This document shows positions 11,733-22,700 of a stretch of 64,000 nucleotides of DNA, one piece after another (positions within the stretch are counted from its first letter, which is position 1; each line of letters begins with the position of its first letter). This DNA comes from Erwinia sp. (lineage in GTDB: Bacteria; Pseudomonadota; Gammaproteobacteria; Enterobacterales; Enterobacteriaceae): the NCBI GenBank assembly GCA_964016415.1, contig OZ024666.1, forward strand, positions 2,461,310-2,525,309. The letters run 5' to 3'. Below the pieces are notes generated by a model. The model had not been told where the DNA came from. It made no database searches and was given only the letters and a program-made list of their open reading frames with translations. The position numbers and the translations under genes are program-made.

Positions 11733-11765
11733 AAAAAAAAGAGCAGCCCTGTAAAAAGGCTGCTC
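11733..11765 (-). terminator. Rho-independent terminator of carAB
   Basis: On the minus strand GAGCAGCC, a 9-base loop and GGCTGCTC (11741-11765) are followed by eight T's (complement of 11733-11740). It lies about 70 nt past the carB stop. Confidence 0.85.
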
Positions 11766-11836
11766 TCTGTGTGATGGCAAAGTGCGCTACCCTCGCCTGT
11801 TTACCTTTTCTCCGACAGGCAGATGAAGCAACTGAT

Positions 11837-14800
11837 CTAGTCAGTAATTAGAGCATGCATCTCCTGCACAGAGATAACCCGATCTGTCGCGCTGGCATGC
11901 AGAGCTGTAGTGGTGGCGAAGCTGCCATTCAGCGTTGTGTCGTAATGCACTTTGTATTGCAATGCACTGCGGCGAATCAACTTTGAATCCTCTATCGCCT
12001 GACGTCCTGCTGTGGTATTGACGATATAAGAGTATTCACCATTTTTCAGACGGTCCTGAATATGCGGACGACCTTCGTGCACTTTATTTACCCGGCGCAC
12101 CTCTATACCTGCTTCCACCAACACATCAGCCGTGCCCTGCGTAGCATCAAGTTCAAAACCAAACGCCTGCAGACGCCGTGCAAGCTCTGCAACACGTTTT
12201 TTATCGCCTTCGCGTACAGATAACAACGCCCGACCTTCTCGCTTCATGGTGCTCTGTGCGCCAAGCATCGCTTTGCAGAAGGCTTCAGCGAAAGTTCTGC
12301 CAACGCCCATCACCTCACCAGTAGAGCGCATTTCAGGCCCAAGTATCGGATCAACACCCGGGAACTTATTGAAAGGTAATACGACCTCTTTCACCGAATA
12401 ATAAGGTGGAATAATCTCTTCGGTCACACCCTGTTCGGCGAGGGTTTTCCCTGCCATCACTCTTGCCGCCACTTTTGCCAGAGGAACACCCGTGGCCTTA
12501 GAGACAAAGGGAACCGTTCTCGCCGCACGCGGATTCACTTCAATCAGGTAAACTTCGTTATCCTTGACCGCGAACTGTACGTTCATCAAACCACGCACAC
12601 GCAATTCAAAAGCCAGTTTCTCAACCTGCTGGCGCATCACGTCCTGGATTTCCTGGCTCAATGTGTAAGCCGGCAGAGAACACGCGGAGTCGCCGGAGTG
12701 AACCCCTGCCTGTTCGATGTGCTCCATAATGCCACCGATAACCACTTGCTGGCCGTCACAAATCGCATCAACGTCGACTTCGACGGCGTCATCGAGAAAA
12801 CGATCAAGCAGAACAGGCGCATCATTCGAGACAGAGACCGCGTTGGTGAAATAACGGCGCAAATCGATATCGTCGTAGACAATCTCCATCGCACGTCCCC
12901 CCAGGACATACGATGGTCGCACAACCAGCGGGTAGCCAATCTGCGCCGCTTTCTCAATCGCCTGATCAATAGCAGTGACCGTAGCATTCGCAGGCTGCTT
13001 CAGTCCCAAACGCTCAACCGCCTGCTGGAAACGCTCACGGTCCTCTGCACGGTCGATAGCATCCGGGCTGGTACCAATCACTGGCACCCCTGCCGCTTCC
13101 AGTGCTCTGGCAAGCTTCAGTGGCGTCTGTCCGCCATATTGCACGATGACGCCTTTGGGTTGTTCAACACGTACAATTTCCAGCACGTCTTCCAGTGTAA
13201 CCGGTTCAAAATAGAGACGGTCAGAAGTGTCATAATCGGTAGAAACTGTTTCCGGGTTACAGTTGACCATGATGGTTTCAAAGCCATCATCGCGCAGGGC
13301 GAGTGCCGCATGGACACAGCAATAATCAAATTCAATTCCCTGACCAATACGGTTCGGCCCCCCGCCGAGGATCATTATTTTTTCACGATCCTGGTTCGGC
13401 TTAGCCTCGCACTCTTCTTCATAGGTCGAGTACATATAAGCGGTATCCGTGGCAAACTCTGCCGCACAAGTATCGACGCGTTTGTAGACCGGATAGAGCG
13501 CATACTCCTGACGTAACTTAAGAATTTCATTCTCAGCCACACCTGCCACCGCCGCCAGACGCGCATCGGCGAAACCTTTACGCTTGAGCATCCGCAGGAA
13601 GTCGGAGGTCATGCCATTGATCCCCTCACGGGAGACACGCTGCTCAAGCTGCACCAGCTCTTCAATCTGCACCAGGAACCAACGATCGACATGAGTGAGT
13701 GCGAACACCTCATCAATATTCATGCCGGCACGGAACGCATCCGCGATGAACCAGATACGGTCTGCACCCGCATCTTTTAATTGATGACGAATTTGAGTCA
13801 TTGCTTCGCCATCATTAAGGTCCACTTTAGGATCAAAACCATTAACCCCCACTTCCAGGCCGCGCAATGCTTTTTGCACCGACTCCTGGAATGTGCGGCC
13901 AATCGCCATCACTTCGCCAACTGACTTCATCTGCGTTGTCAGACGATCATTAGTACCGGCGAATTTTTCAAAATTGAAACGAGGGATCTTAGTAACAACA
14001 TAATCGATCGAAGGTTCAAACGACGCCGGAGTACGCCCGCCAGTAATGTCGTTCATCAACTCATCGAGTGTATAACCGACAGCCAGTTTTGCGGCAATTT
14101 TGGCAATCGGGAAGCCGGTAGCTTTCGAGGCTAACGCGGAAGAACGCGAGACGCGCGGGTTCATTTCGATGATGATCAGACGACCATTCTCAGGATTGAC
14201 AGAAAACTGTACGTTCGATCCTCCGGTCTCAACACCGATTTCACGCAATACGGCCATCGATGCATTACGCATCACCTGGTATTCTTTATCCGTCAATGTC
14301 TGGGCAGGTGCGACAGTGATCGAATCACCGGTATGGATGCCCATAGCATCAAAGTTCTCAATCGAGCAGACGATGATACAGTTGTCATTTTTGTCCCGCA
14401 CCACCTCCATTTCATACTCTTTCCAGCCAATCAATGACTCATCAATGAGTAGTTCATTGGTTGGTGAAAGATCGAGACCGCGCTCGCAGATCTCTTCAAA
14501 CTCTTCACGGTTATAGGCGATCCCACCACCACTGCCCCCCATCGTAAAAGAGGGACGAATAATACATGGGAAACCGACATCTTCGGCCACTGCCAGTGCT
14601 TCGTCCATGGTATGAGCAATACCTGACCTGGCTGTTTCCAGACCGATCTTTTTCATCGCTTTGTCAAAACGCTGACGATCTTCTGCTTTATCAATCGCGT
14701 CGGCTGTGGCACCAATCATGGTGACACCAAACTCCTGCAGAACACCCTGACGTTCAAGCTCCAGCGCACAATTAAGCGCCGTCTGGCCACCCATTGTCGG

Positions 14801-15061
14801 TAATACCGCATCAGGCCGCTCTTTTTCAATGATCTTACGTACAACTTCCCAGTGAATAGGCTCAATATAAGTCGCATCAGCCATCTCCGGGTCGGTCATG
14901 ATGGTTGCCGGATTCGAGTTCACCAGAATCACACGGTAACCCTCTTCACGCAGCGCTTTACACGCCTGGGCTCCGGAGTAGTCAAACTCACACGCCTGAC
15001 CAATGACAATCGGGCCAGCGCCGAGGATCAGGATACTTTTTATGTCTGTACGTTTTGGCAT
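11837..15061 (-). CDS. carB: carbamoyl-phosphate synthase large subunit CarB
   Basis: Synthesises carbamoyl phosphate from bicarbonate, ammonia (delivered by CarA) and 2 ATP, feeding arginine and pyrimidine synthesis. It is 1074 aa (1073 in E. coli). Two homologous ATP-grasp halves are visible, beginning at [20 protein letters not shown] and [20 protein letters not shown], and the C-terminal MGS-like allosteric domain follows. It starts 13 nt after the carA stop in the same operon. Confidence 0.98.
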   Translation of the reverse strand: MPKRTDIKSILILGAGPIVIGQACEFDYSGAQACKALREEGYRVILVNSNPATIMTDPEMADATYIEPIHWEVVRKIIEKERPDAVLPTMGGQTALNCALELERQGVLQEFGVTMIGATADAIDKAEDRQRFDKAMKKIGLETARSGIAHTMDEALAVAEDVGFPCIIRPSFTMGGSGGGIAYNREEFEEICERGLDLSPTNELLIDESLIGWKEYEMEVVRDKNDNCIIVCSIENFDAMGIHTGDSITVAPAQTLTDKEYQVMRNASMAVLREIGVETGGSNVQFSVNPENGRLIIIEMNPRVSRSSALASKATGFPIAKIAAKLAVGYTLDELMNDITGGRTPASFEPSIDYVVTKIPRFNFEKFAGTNDRLTTQMKSVGEVMAIGRTFQESVQKALRGLEVGVNGFDPKVDLNDGEAMTQIRHQLKDAGADRIWFIADAFRAGMNIDEVFALTHVDRWFLVQIEELVQLEQRVSREGINGMTSDFLRMLKRKGFADARLAAVAGVAENEILKLRQEYALYPVYKRVDTCAAEFATDTAYMYSTYEEECEAKPNQDREKIMILGGGPNRIGQGIEFDYCCVHAALALRDDGFETIMVNCNPETVSTDYDTSDRLYFEPVTLEDVLEIVRVEQPKGVIVQYGGQTPLKLARALEAAGVPVIGTSPDAIDRAEDRERFQQAVERLGLKQPANATVTAIDQAIEKAAQIGYPLVVRPSYVLGGRAMEIVYDDIDLRRYFTNAVSVSNDAPVLLDRFLDDAVEVDVDAICDGQQVVIGGIMEHIEQAGVHSGDSACSLPAYTLSQEIQDVMRQQVEKLAFELRVRGLMNVQFAVKDNEVYLIEVNPRAARTVPFVSKATGVPLAKVAARVMAGKTLAEQGVTEEIIPPYYSVKEVVLPFNKFPGVDPILGPEMRSTGEVMGVGRTFAEAFCKAMLGAQSTMKREGRALLSVREGDKKRVAELARRLQAFGFELDATQGTADVLVEAGIEVRRVNKVHEGRPHIQDRLKNGEYSYIVNTTAGRQAIEDSKLIRRSALQYKVHYDTTLNGSFATTTALHASATDRVISVQEMHALITD

Positions 15062-15074
15062 TTTTCGCTCCTGA

Positions 15075-16220
15075 TTATGCAGAGGTTGAACGGTAAGCGT
15101 TGATCAACTGGATAAAGTGATCAAACAGTGGGCTGGCATCATGCGGCCCTGGGCTGGCTTCCGGATGGCCCTGAAAGCTATATGCTGGTTTATCCGTACG
15201 ATGTATACCTTGCACAGTCTGGTCAAATAACGAGATATGTGTCACCCGCAATGTATCTGGTAACTGATTGTCATCAACGGCAAAACCGTGGTTTTGAGCA
15301 GTGATCATTACGTTGCCATTATCGAGATCTTTTACCGGATGATTACCACCATGATGGCCCAGTTTCATCTTCACTGTATTTGCCCCACTTGCCAGAGCCA
15401 GTAGCTGATGCCCAAGACAAATGCCAAATACCGGAATCTCTGTCTCTAAAAAAGCCTGAATCGCGGTAATAGCGTAATCACAAGGCTCAGGATCCCCCGG
15501 ACCGTTTGACAAAAATATCCCGTCCGGATTCATCGCCATCACTTCACTGGCTGGCGTTTGCGCCGGCACCAGCGTCACTCGGCAACCTCTGTCAACCAAC
15601 AGACGCAGAATATTACGCTTCACACCGTAATCATAAGCTACTACATGGTAAGGTAGCTGTTCTGTCGGTGTTGGCGCGGGTAACCCCGCAAGGGTCCAGC
15701 TTCCCTGATTCCACTGTTCATAGCTTGTAATTGAGACTTCTTTCGCCAAATCCATCCCTTTCAGGCCAGGAAACGCTTTTGCCTGTGCCAGTGCCTGCGC
15801 TACATCAGGAGTATCACCAGCAATAATACAGCCGTTTTGTGCCCCCTTTTCCCGCAGCAGTCGGGTGAGCTTACGGGTATCAATATCAGCTATCGCAACA
15901 ATATTGTGGCGTTGCAGATAGGCTGACAGCCCTTCCTCACTGCGAAAGTTGCTGGCAATCAAAGGCAAATCGCGAATAACTAACCCCTGAGCGTGCACCT
16001 GGACTGACTCTTCATCGGCGCTATTGCAACCAACATTACCAATATGCGGATAAGTGAGTGTAACGATTTGGCGGGAGTAAGAGGGGTCGGTAAGAATTTC
16101 CTGGTAGCCTGTCATGGAAGTATTGAAAACAACCTCTCCCACTGCAGACCCCAATGCCCCGATGGCCCGTCCGTGGAATTGGGTTCCGTCTTCCAGAACC
16201 AATAGCGCTGAGTTAATCAA
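15075..16220 (-). CDS. carA: carbamoyl-phosphate synthase small subunit CarA, TTG start
   Basis: Glutamine amidotransferase subunit that releases ammonia from glutamine for CarB. The class I glutaminase motif [14 protein letters not shown] contains the nucleophilic Cys, and [12 protein letters not shown] holds the catalytic His/Glu pair. The start is assigned to TTG at 16220: GGAGGG lies 4 bases upstream and the protein then begins (M)[14 protein letters not shown], matching E. coli CarA, which also uses TTG. The in-frame ATG 24 nt further up would sit before that Shine-Dalgarno sequence. Length 381 aa. Confidence 0.96.
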   Translation of the reverse strand: MINSALLVLEDGTQFHGRAIGALGSAVGEVVFNTSMTGYQEILTDPSYSRQIVTLTYPHIGNVGCNSADEESVQVHAQGLVIRDLPLIASNFRSEEGLSAYLQRHNIVAIADIDTRKLTRLLREKGAQNGCIIAGDTPDVAQALAQAKAFPGLKGMDLAKEVSITSYEQWNQGSWTLAGLPAPTPTEQLPYHVVAYDYGVKRNILRLLVDRGCRVTLVPAQTPASEVMAMNPDGIFLSNGPGDPEPCDYAITAIQAFLETEIPVFGICLGHQLLALASGANTVKMKLGHHGGNHPVKDLDNGNVMITAQNHGFAVDDNQLPDTLRVTHISLFDQTVQGIHRTDKPAYSFQGHPEASPGPHDASPLFDHFIQLINAYRSTSA

Positions 16221-16242
16221 AACACCCTCCGAAGGAATAAAC

Positions 16243-16275
16243 AATCACATTAAATGCATATTAATGCAGATAAAC
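16243..16275 (-). promoter_or_regulatory. probable ArgR operator (ARG box) upstream of carA
   Basis: The core TGCATATTAATGCA (16255-16268) has palindromic arms TGCAT/ATGCA around an A/T centre, like ARG boxes. On the minus strand it reads TGCATTAATATGCA and is followed by AAT-GTGATT, closely resembling the E. coli carAp2 operator. Position, 22-55 nt before the carA start, fits arginine repression. Confidence 0.55.
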
Positions 16276-16495
16276 GGCGAAAATCAAGGTGAAAACAGCA
16301 TGCCTGTTCAAATTTTGATAAATTGCCGGGCATTCTAATGTTCAGTGTGATGAATGTCTACATGATACGAAAAATTTTCATTATTTTTTAACAATTTGAG
16401 ACAGAAAGAGAGGGATGAGCGCTATAAAGATGAATAATCACTACGAAAAAAACGTTTGCCCGATGAGAATGACTAAAAGAGATAAGAAGATGTCA

Positions 16496-16537
16496 CTCCC
16501 TGGTTAAAAAGAAAACACTTACTCTTTTTCCAGGGAG
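16496..16537. terminator. imperfect 14-bp stem-loop between carA and dapB
   Basis: CTCCCTGG (16496-16503) pairs with CCAGGGAG (16530-16537), and AAAAAG (16506-16511) with CTTTTT (16524-16529), with a TT bulge. It is downstream of dapB, so termination of dapB is likely, though the T-run is weak on both strands. Confidence 0.5.
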
Positions 16538-16640
16538 GTTTTGAGATTAAATATTAAGTAAATTATTAATTCTAATAAAAATAAAACATAAATAAACATA
16601 AGAATCTATTGAAAAACAATTTTGAATCAATAGATTAAAA

Positions 16641-17498
<858 letters not shown>

Positions 17499-17627
17499 TC
17501 ACCACAGGTTACCGACTGACTCACGCTTTCGCCACTACAAAAAAGAAAAAACCTGCTTACTGCCTCTCCTGCCACAGCATTCCCGTTTCGGGCTGGTATT
17601 TTATTCCTTTGAGGTTATAGTAGAAAT

Positions 17628-17646
17628 GCAATTAATAATCATTACT
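17628..17646 (+). promoter_or_regulatory. probable Fur box
   Basis: GCAATTAATAATCATTACT matches the 19-bp Fur consensus (GATAATGATAATCATTATC) at 13 of 19 positions, including the ATAATCATTA core. It lies about 20 nt before the start of a siderophore-binding protein gene, as expected for iron repression. Confidence 0.6.
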
Positions 17647-17665
17647 ATCTAAATGTAAGGAGACT

Positions 17666-18804
17666 ATGGTGTCCCGAATCCTCAACCCCCTTTCTCTGGC
17701 CTGTCTGCTGGCGCTCTCTTCCTCCGCCCTGGCATCTACTTATCCCTTAACGCTGACCGATACTGATGGCAGACAAATCACCCTAGATAAAGAGCCCGAA
17801 AGAGTCGTGGTACAAGATGGCAGGGATATTTTGGCGCTGGCGCTGCTCGATCGCGAAGATCCTTTCCGGCGCGTGGTGGCCTGGAATAATATTTTGAAGA
17901 AGAGCGACAGCTCCACCTGGAAGTTGATGGCCGGGAAATGGCCTGAGGCAGAAAAAATTTTCGATATGGGGTTCAGTGACAAAGGGGAGGTAAACCCCGA
18001 AAGTGTGATCGCGGAACATCCCAATCTCGTCATTGCTCAGTTGCGTTTAAAAGCCGCGCTGACACAAATCGGTGTCGTAGACAAACTCAAACAGTTGGGT
18101 ATTCCACTTCTGTTTATCGATACTTTCCAAAATCCGGTAGAAGACACACCGAAAAGTATCACACTACTGGGCCAGGCGCTCAATCGGGAAAAAGAGGCGC
18201 AGGAATATACCACTTTCTTTCAGCAACATTATCAGGCTATCCTGGATAAAGTGCGTGATATTCAACCCAAACCTCGCGTTTTCTTTGAAGCGAAAGCGGG
18301 GTTAGGAGGTGTAGAATCCTGCTGTTTCACACACGGTAACGTCGGTTGGGGGGCGATGGTTTCTGCGGTTGGTGCTACTAACCTGGGATCGACACTGCTG
18401 CCGGGCGCCACCGGGACATCGCACTGGAAAAAGTAATTTCACTACAACCTGATGCTTACATTGTCTCGGGAGCTCAATGGGCAAGTAAAAATAATCATGC
18501 TATTCCCTTTGGCTATGGCGTCACACAGCAGCAAGTCAGTGACGCATTTGAACAGCTAAAAACTCGCCCCGGATTCAATGAGATTAAAGCAGTCAGGGAG
18601 GGAAATTTATACGGACTGTATCACCCTTTTTATGATCATCCTTACAACATTGTCGGTCTGGAATATCTGGCTAAATTTATTTATCCGCAGCAATTCCATG
18701 ATCTTGATCCTGCCAGCACCTGGCATGAAATCGTCAGCCGATTTACCCGGGTTCCGGAAGGAAGCGGTGTATTGGGGGCTCAGGCGTCTTCCGGACAGAA
18801 ATAA
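17666..18804 (+). pseudogene. iron-siderophore ABC transporter substrate-binding protein, frameshifted
   Basis: Periplasmic binding protein of the siderophore/B12 (TroA/FecB-like) fold. It has a signal peptide ending at ALAS (about residue 24), then LTDTDGRQITLDKEPERVVV and two lobes. The frame breaks at 18413-18415: ACC-GGG-ACA continues only 7 codons to a stop at 18436, whereas restoring a fourth G gives T-G-D-I-A-L-E-K and an open frame to TAA at 18802-18804 (about 379 aa, a normal length). A Fur box and AAGGAG (17657-17662) precede it. No permease or ATPase gene is adjacent, so it is an orphan component. The lesion is either a pseudogenising deletion or a homopolymer sequencing error. Confidence 0.85.
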
Positions 18805-18855
18805 TACAGTGCCTTTGGTATCCCGACGATATTCTTTAAAATAACTGATGGACGG

Positions 18856-18883
18856 ACGGTTTTCTCTCAGAGGAAACCGTTTT
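18856..18883 (+). terminator. Rho-independent terminator after the siderophore-binding gene
   Basis: ACGGTTTTCTC and GAGGAAACCGT form an 11-bp stem (one G-T pair) around a TCA loop and are followed by T's at 18880-18883. About 50 nt past the restored stop codon. Confidence 0.75.
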
Positions 18884-19626
18884 CCCGGGCTGAAACGCAG
18901 CCTGTCACAGTAGTGATTTAAAATAAGTAAAAAAGTTATTATCACTTACTAGAAACGCCCATGTCCCGAATATCTGTTATTCCTGGATTGTTTCCAGAGA
19001 TTATCAGTCTCTCTTCATAACCCTTTACCCTGTAAAACGGGACATGATTTTATTATTTGCGATTCCTTTCGCTTGAATTCCTTTGAAAAAACCCGGTGTT
19101 GGCTTGAAAAATAGTGATTCACTGGTGGCATCATATGGGTAAAAAATACCCTTGTAAATATTATTTGATTAAAAAAAGTAATATTTATTCGGTTCAGGTG
19201 GCTATAACATAAGATGTAACAGAATAAAAACATCAGGAAACCTAAAGATAACTAAAGTGATAAATATGTTCAGCTCTCACACATTATCTTCTGTGTGAAG
19301 AGTCAGTAATCCATGCAATAAGGTATTGATTAAGCACCCTCAAACGATTAATTGTGTTTCTTCCACACGTTATCAATATCACCTGATTTATAGTGCAATA
19401 ACCGGTTGAATATGACTAACTAACGAAGACACAGCATGCCGAAATAATTTCATTTACTTAGCTTTTTTGTTCTCAACTAACGTCACTACTCAAACTGAAA
19501 TGCGGGTTTTGTGCTCAATTGACCTGTTCCGGTGTTTCATCAGTTCCAATGTGCTTGTGATTTAGGTTAAATGTAAATAAATCACACAAATAGCCGCAGA
19601 CAGGATCAGCGCATCGAGGAAAATCT
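18884..19626. other. gene-free, AT-rich region with inverted repeats
   Basis: About 740 bases with no credible reading frame. Structures seen: AGTGAT/ATCACT (18912-18946) enclosing AATAA/TTATT; CATGTCCCG (18960-18968) complementary to CGGGACATG (19038-19046), enclosing a small hairpin CTGGA/TCCAG (18983-18997); and TCACACA/TGTGTGA (19277-19298). The last 200 bases presumably contain the promoter of the following regulator gene. No known RNA family is recognised. Confidence 0.4.
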
Positions 19627-20316
19627 ATGGCTGAAACTATGATTAACTCCCCCTACATTAATCATCTTATCACCATGATCGGGGCTTTTAGCGACCCATG
19701 GGGGCTAAAAGCACCCGACTCCAGACACATTTTTATGAATGATGAGGCGCGCCGTTTTACGTCAACGCCTCAGCAGTTCAATATTGAAGGACGCCGGGAC
19801 AGTGAATTTCCAGCGCCATGGTCTGAGATGGCGGAAGAGCTTATTGCACACGATACGAAAACATGTACATCGAACGCCTCATCTGTGGTTATTGAAACTC
19901 ATCACTGGTATGGGGCAACAGACTTATCTCCTTTTCTCAGTGAAAAACACCCGGTCCATGATGAAAACGGGAATTGTATTGCTATTCTTTGGAGTGCTAA
20001 ACCCGTCATTAACATTTCCCCTCTCATGCTGGTAGATGAGAAAAAACCAGGAATTATCACCACACATTTAACATGCACGCTGTTCACCCAGTCTGAAAAT
20101 GAAACCATCTTCTATTTAATGCAAGGTCTCTCCCCTAAAGAGATCGCTAATGTGAAAAACATCGCGCTTAAAACAGTAAATAATCGTATTTATACGATTT
20201 TCCAGAAAGCCGATGTCCACTCTCTTCGCCAGCTCGAAGCTTTCTGTCATGAACACGGATTTACCAATTATTTGCCGCCCCATCTTCTGAAAAAAGGGCT
20301 GATCAATATCAAGTAA
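19627..20316 (+). CDS. PAS-like sensor / LuxR-type helix-turn-helix regulator
   Basis: 229 aa. The N-terminal two-thirds look like a PAS-like sensory domain (HDENGNCIAILWSAKP resembles a PAS core strand). The C-terminal 65 residues form a LuxR/GerE-like HTH: SENETIFYLMQGLSPKEIA then ALKTVNNRIYTIFQKAD. It ends only 10 nt before a nucleobase permease gene on the same strand, so it probably regulates that transporter. AGGAAA lies before the ATG. No specific ligand can be inferred. Not similar to a named E. coli regulator that I recognise. Confidence 0.75.
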   Translation: MAETMINSPYINHLITMIGAFSDPWGLKAPDSRHIFMNDEARRFTSTPQQFNIEGRRDSEFPAPWSEMAEELIAHDTKTCTSNASSVVIETHHWYGATDLSPFLSEKHPVHDENGNCIAILWSAKPVINISPLMLVDEKKPGIITTHLTCTLFTQSENETIFYLMQGLSPKEIANVKNIALKTVNNRIYTIFQKADVHSLRQLEAFCHEHGFTNYLPPHLLKKGLINIK

Positions 20317-20326
20317 AGGACGTTTT

Positions 20327-21628
20327 ATGAACTCAAGCCAAAATTATCCTCTTAGCCGGGTTCCGCTGGCAGGTCGCATGCCATTTTTTAGTCTGGCATT
20401 GATCCATATGGGGATGCTTACCGCACTCGACCAGTTTATGCTTGGTGCTGTACTCGGCCATCAAATGACGCCCGAAGCCGCGTCTCTTTCTATTACAGGA
20501 GGGAGTATCATCTTCTTTATTACGACCTTTGGCCTCGGGTATGCAGGCATGAAAGAGGGGCTTTCAGGAAGTTTACTCTCCCGCTGGTGCGGCTTCGGAC
20601 GGGTAGGTTCAACACTTGTCGGCTTATTGATCGCGGTCAGTCTGATGGGCTGGTTCGGGGTGCAAAATGCCGTCTTTGCCCGCGCACTCGATTTCTCTAC
20701 CGGGCATGTTCTGGGCTTTCCTGCTGCCGCAGCACTCTCCGGCATCACATTAACACTGCTGGTTGCTTTTGGTATTGGTGCGCTGAAATATACGGCAAAA
20801 ATCGCAGTCCCCCTGTTTATATGCAATGTGCTTTATATTTCATGGACCTTATTTAGCCATCCTCCCGCGACAATCAGTGACATCGCCAGTGAACCCCTCA
20901 CTATTAGTGCAGGAGTCACCCTGGTGGTCGGCGGCGCGATTGTGGCAAGTCTGATCACACCGGATATTACGCGTTACAGCCGTAGTGGCACCTCTGTATT
21001 CTGGACCATACTACTGACGATTTTTCTCGGAGAATATTTAGTTAATGGTTTGGCTATCTATCTGGCATTAAAGCTCAATACTGCGGATGTAGTGACCATG
21101 ATGTCACAGGCATCCGCCGGAATTGGATTCCTGGTGGTTGTTTTTTCCACTCTACGCATTAATGATCTCAACCTGTACTCATCCTCGCTGGGGGTTGCCA
21201 ATGTCATTGAAGCGGTAACGAAAAAGCGCATCTCTTATCTGGTGTTGACACTATTCATTGGCCTGCTGAGTACATTGTTATCCATGTGGGGTATTCTTGA
21301 CCGCTTCGTTGATTTCCTGACGCTGCTGGGGATATTTTTTCCTCCGGTTATTGGCGTGATGCTCACTGACTACTATCTGTTAAAAACAGACCGTAAAGTA
21401 CTGGAAGAAACACGACAATCAGGCAAACTCCCCGCGGAGACAAAGACCATAGGTGGCAATGCAATTTTTGCTTCACTGTGCGGTGGCACAGTCGGATATT
21501 GGATCACGGCGGGTATCCCCGCTCTGACCTCTCTGCTGGCCGGGTGTTTCTGTTATGCCGTCCTGGAAAGTCTCACTGCATGGCGGCAGAAAAGTGCCTC
21601 AATTCTCAGCCTCAGAGAGAGTGAATAG
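20327..21628 (+). CDS. NCS1 family nucleobase:cation symporter (CodB-like permease)
   Basis: 433 aa polytopic membrane protein with about 12 hydrophobic segments. The family resembles cytosine/purine permeases of the NCS1 group: a GMLTALDQFMLGAVLGH first helix, GWFGVQNAVFARAL, and PDITRYSRSG. CodB transports cytosine, but no cytosine deaminase gene is adjacent, so the substrate may be cytosine, another base or a related vitamin. It is preceded by AAAGGA and follows the LuxR-type regulator, forming a two-gene unit. CodB-like identity is by similarity; the substrate is inference. Confidence 0.8.
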   Translation: MNSSQNYPLSRVPLAGRMPFFSLALIHMGMLTALDQFMLGAVLGHQMTPEAASLSITGGSIIFFITTFGLGYAGMKEGLSGSLLSRWCGFGRVGSTLVGLLIAVSLMGWFGVQNAVFARALDFSTGHVLGFPAAAALSGITLTLLVAFGIGALKYTAKIAVPLFICNVLYISWTLFSHPPATISDIASEPLTISAGVTLVVGGAIVASLITPDITRYSRSGTSVFWTILLTIFLGEYLVNGLAIYLALKLNTADVVTMMSQASAGIGFLVVVFSTLRINDLNLYSSSLGVANVIEAVTKKRISYLVLTLFIGLLSTLLSMWGILDRFVDFLTLLGIFFPPVIGVMLTDYYLLKTDRKVLEETRQSGKLPAETKTIGGNAIFASLCGGTVGYWITAGIPALTSLLAGCFCYAVLESLTAWRQKSASILSLRESE

Positions 21629-21656
21629 AGACGCTACTGGGTGACTAAAATAAGGA

Positions 21657-21679
21657 AGGTGATCCATGATGGATCACCT
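21657..21679. terminator. 10-bp stem-loop between convergent permease and fructokinase genes
   Basis: AGGTGATCCA / TGGATCACCT around a TGA loop, 28 nt after the permease stop and about 50 nt after the fructokinase stop. A bidirectional terminator is plausible, though only the minus side is followed by a T-rich tract. Confidence 0.6.
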
Positions 21680-21727
21680 GCAAAAGAAACTGAACGACTC
21701 AGTACAATGCTCTCTATTGCGAAACAG

Positions 21728-22672
21728 TTACTTCACTTCATAGCCTGGAATCGGTAAAGCAGAAATAAAGCCGGCAACAGCGTCTTTATCTGGGGTTGCC
21801 GCCAGTGCGCCTTTTTTCGTCGTCGCCAGTGCACCGCAAGCGCTGGCCTGGGTAATCAGACGCTGTAAAGCACTAAACTCATCAGGAATACCATTCTGAG
21901 CAATACCTGCCAGTAAGCCCGCCATAAATGCATCGCCTGCGCCTGTAGTATCAACACTTTGTACTTCATAGCCGGAAAAGTGAATGACCTGCCCTTTCCA
22001 GAGCACCATCGCCCCCTGCGCCCCATAAGTGACCACTTTCAGTTCAGCCGGGAACTGCTGCAAAAAAGCGATCGCATCAGCAAAATGATGTATTTTTGAC
22101 AGCCAGTACCACTCTTCCTCGGATAGCTTCAGGATATCTGCCTGCTGCGCAAAGTGGTACACCTGGTTATACATCTGCTCGGGATCACGCCACATCTGCT
22201 CGCGTAAATTAATATCAAAACTGACCACACCTTGTGCCGCGGTCACCTGTTTCACCGCCTGAGCCAGAGTTTCCCGACAGGGTTCAGCCACCAATGCCAG
22301 TGAACAGAAATGCAGAATGTCAGCACCGAACTGAGGCAGTGAGGTAACCGGGAGGAACTGATCAGCCGAAGGATTAACAAGGAAAGTAAAATCACGTTCG
22401 CCTTGTTTCCCCAGAGAAACTACCACAGTGCTGGTACGATACTCTGAGCTGAAGGCCATACTGCTTGTATCTACGCCATATTCATGCAGCGTCTGCTGCA
22501 TGAAATGGCCAAAAGGATCATCTCCCACACACCCGATGAAGCCACTTTGACAGGAAAGTCGGGCTGCCCCTGCCGCCACATTGACAGGGGCACCTCCTGC
22601 ACAAGCTTCAAACTGCATATCAGCCAACGGCAGAAGATCGACGACAGCATCGCCCAATGTCCAGATATTCAT
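21728..22672 (-). CDS. scrK: fructokinase (ScrK/CscK type)
   Basis: PfkB-family sugar kinase that phosphorylates fructose released from sucrose. It is 314 aa. The protein opens with IWTLGDAVVDLLP, then GGAPVNVA; KLSEEEW is mid-protein and the PfkB signature VDTTGAGDAFMAGLLAG holds the catalytic Asp. It is the last gene of a three-gene unit, 28 nt after the porin gene. Similar to both ScrK and CscK, so the symbol is indicative. Confidence 0.9.
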   Translation of the reverse strand: MNIWTLGDAVVDLLPLADMQFEACAGGAPVNVAAGAARLSCQSGFIGCVGDDPFGHFMQQTLHEYGVDTSSMAFSSEYRTSTVVVSLGKQGERDFTFLVNPSADQFLPVTSLPQFGADILHFCSLALVAEPCRETLAQAVKQVTAAQGVVSFDINLREQMWRDPEQMYNQVYHFAQQADILKLSEEEWYWLSKIHHFADAIAFLQQFPAELKVVTYGAQGAMVLWKGQVIHFSGYEVQSVDTTGAGDAFMAGLLAGIAQNGIPDEFSALQRLITQASACGALATTKKGALAATPDKDAVAGFISALPIPGYEVK

Positions 22673-22700
22673 TACTGCTCCTCAGGTGGTGGTAGTTTTG

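Larger units (their letters stand above)
16221..16640. other. carA upstream / dapB downstream intergenic region
   Basis: About 420 AT-rich bases without a gene. The part next to carA resembles the E. coli carAB control region, including an ArgR-box-like element annotated separately. The middle holds a long stem-loop. The last 100 bases next to dapB are almost pure A/T and show nothing recognisable. Confidence 0.6.

Noticed and set aside
12698-13516. 272-codon plus-strand frame within carB
   Set aside because: carB is a full-length, fully conserved protein on the other strand; the frame is its shadow.
19015-19233. 72-codon minus-strand frame in the gap before the LuxR-type gene
   Set aside because: AT-rich composition with Phe/Ile/Asn bias, no ribosome-binding site, no family recognised.
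20327-21628. Naming the permease codB
   Set aside because: NCS1 similarity is clear, but there is no adjacent codA and the substrate cannot be told from sequence alone.
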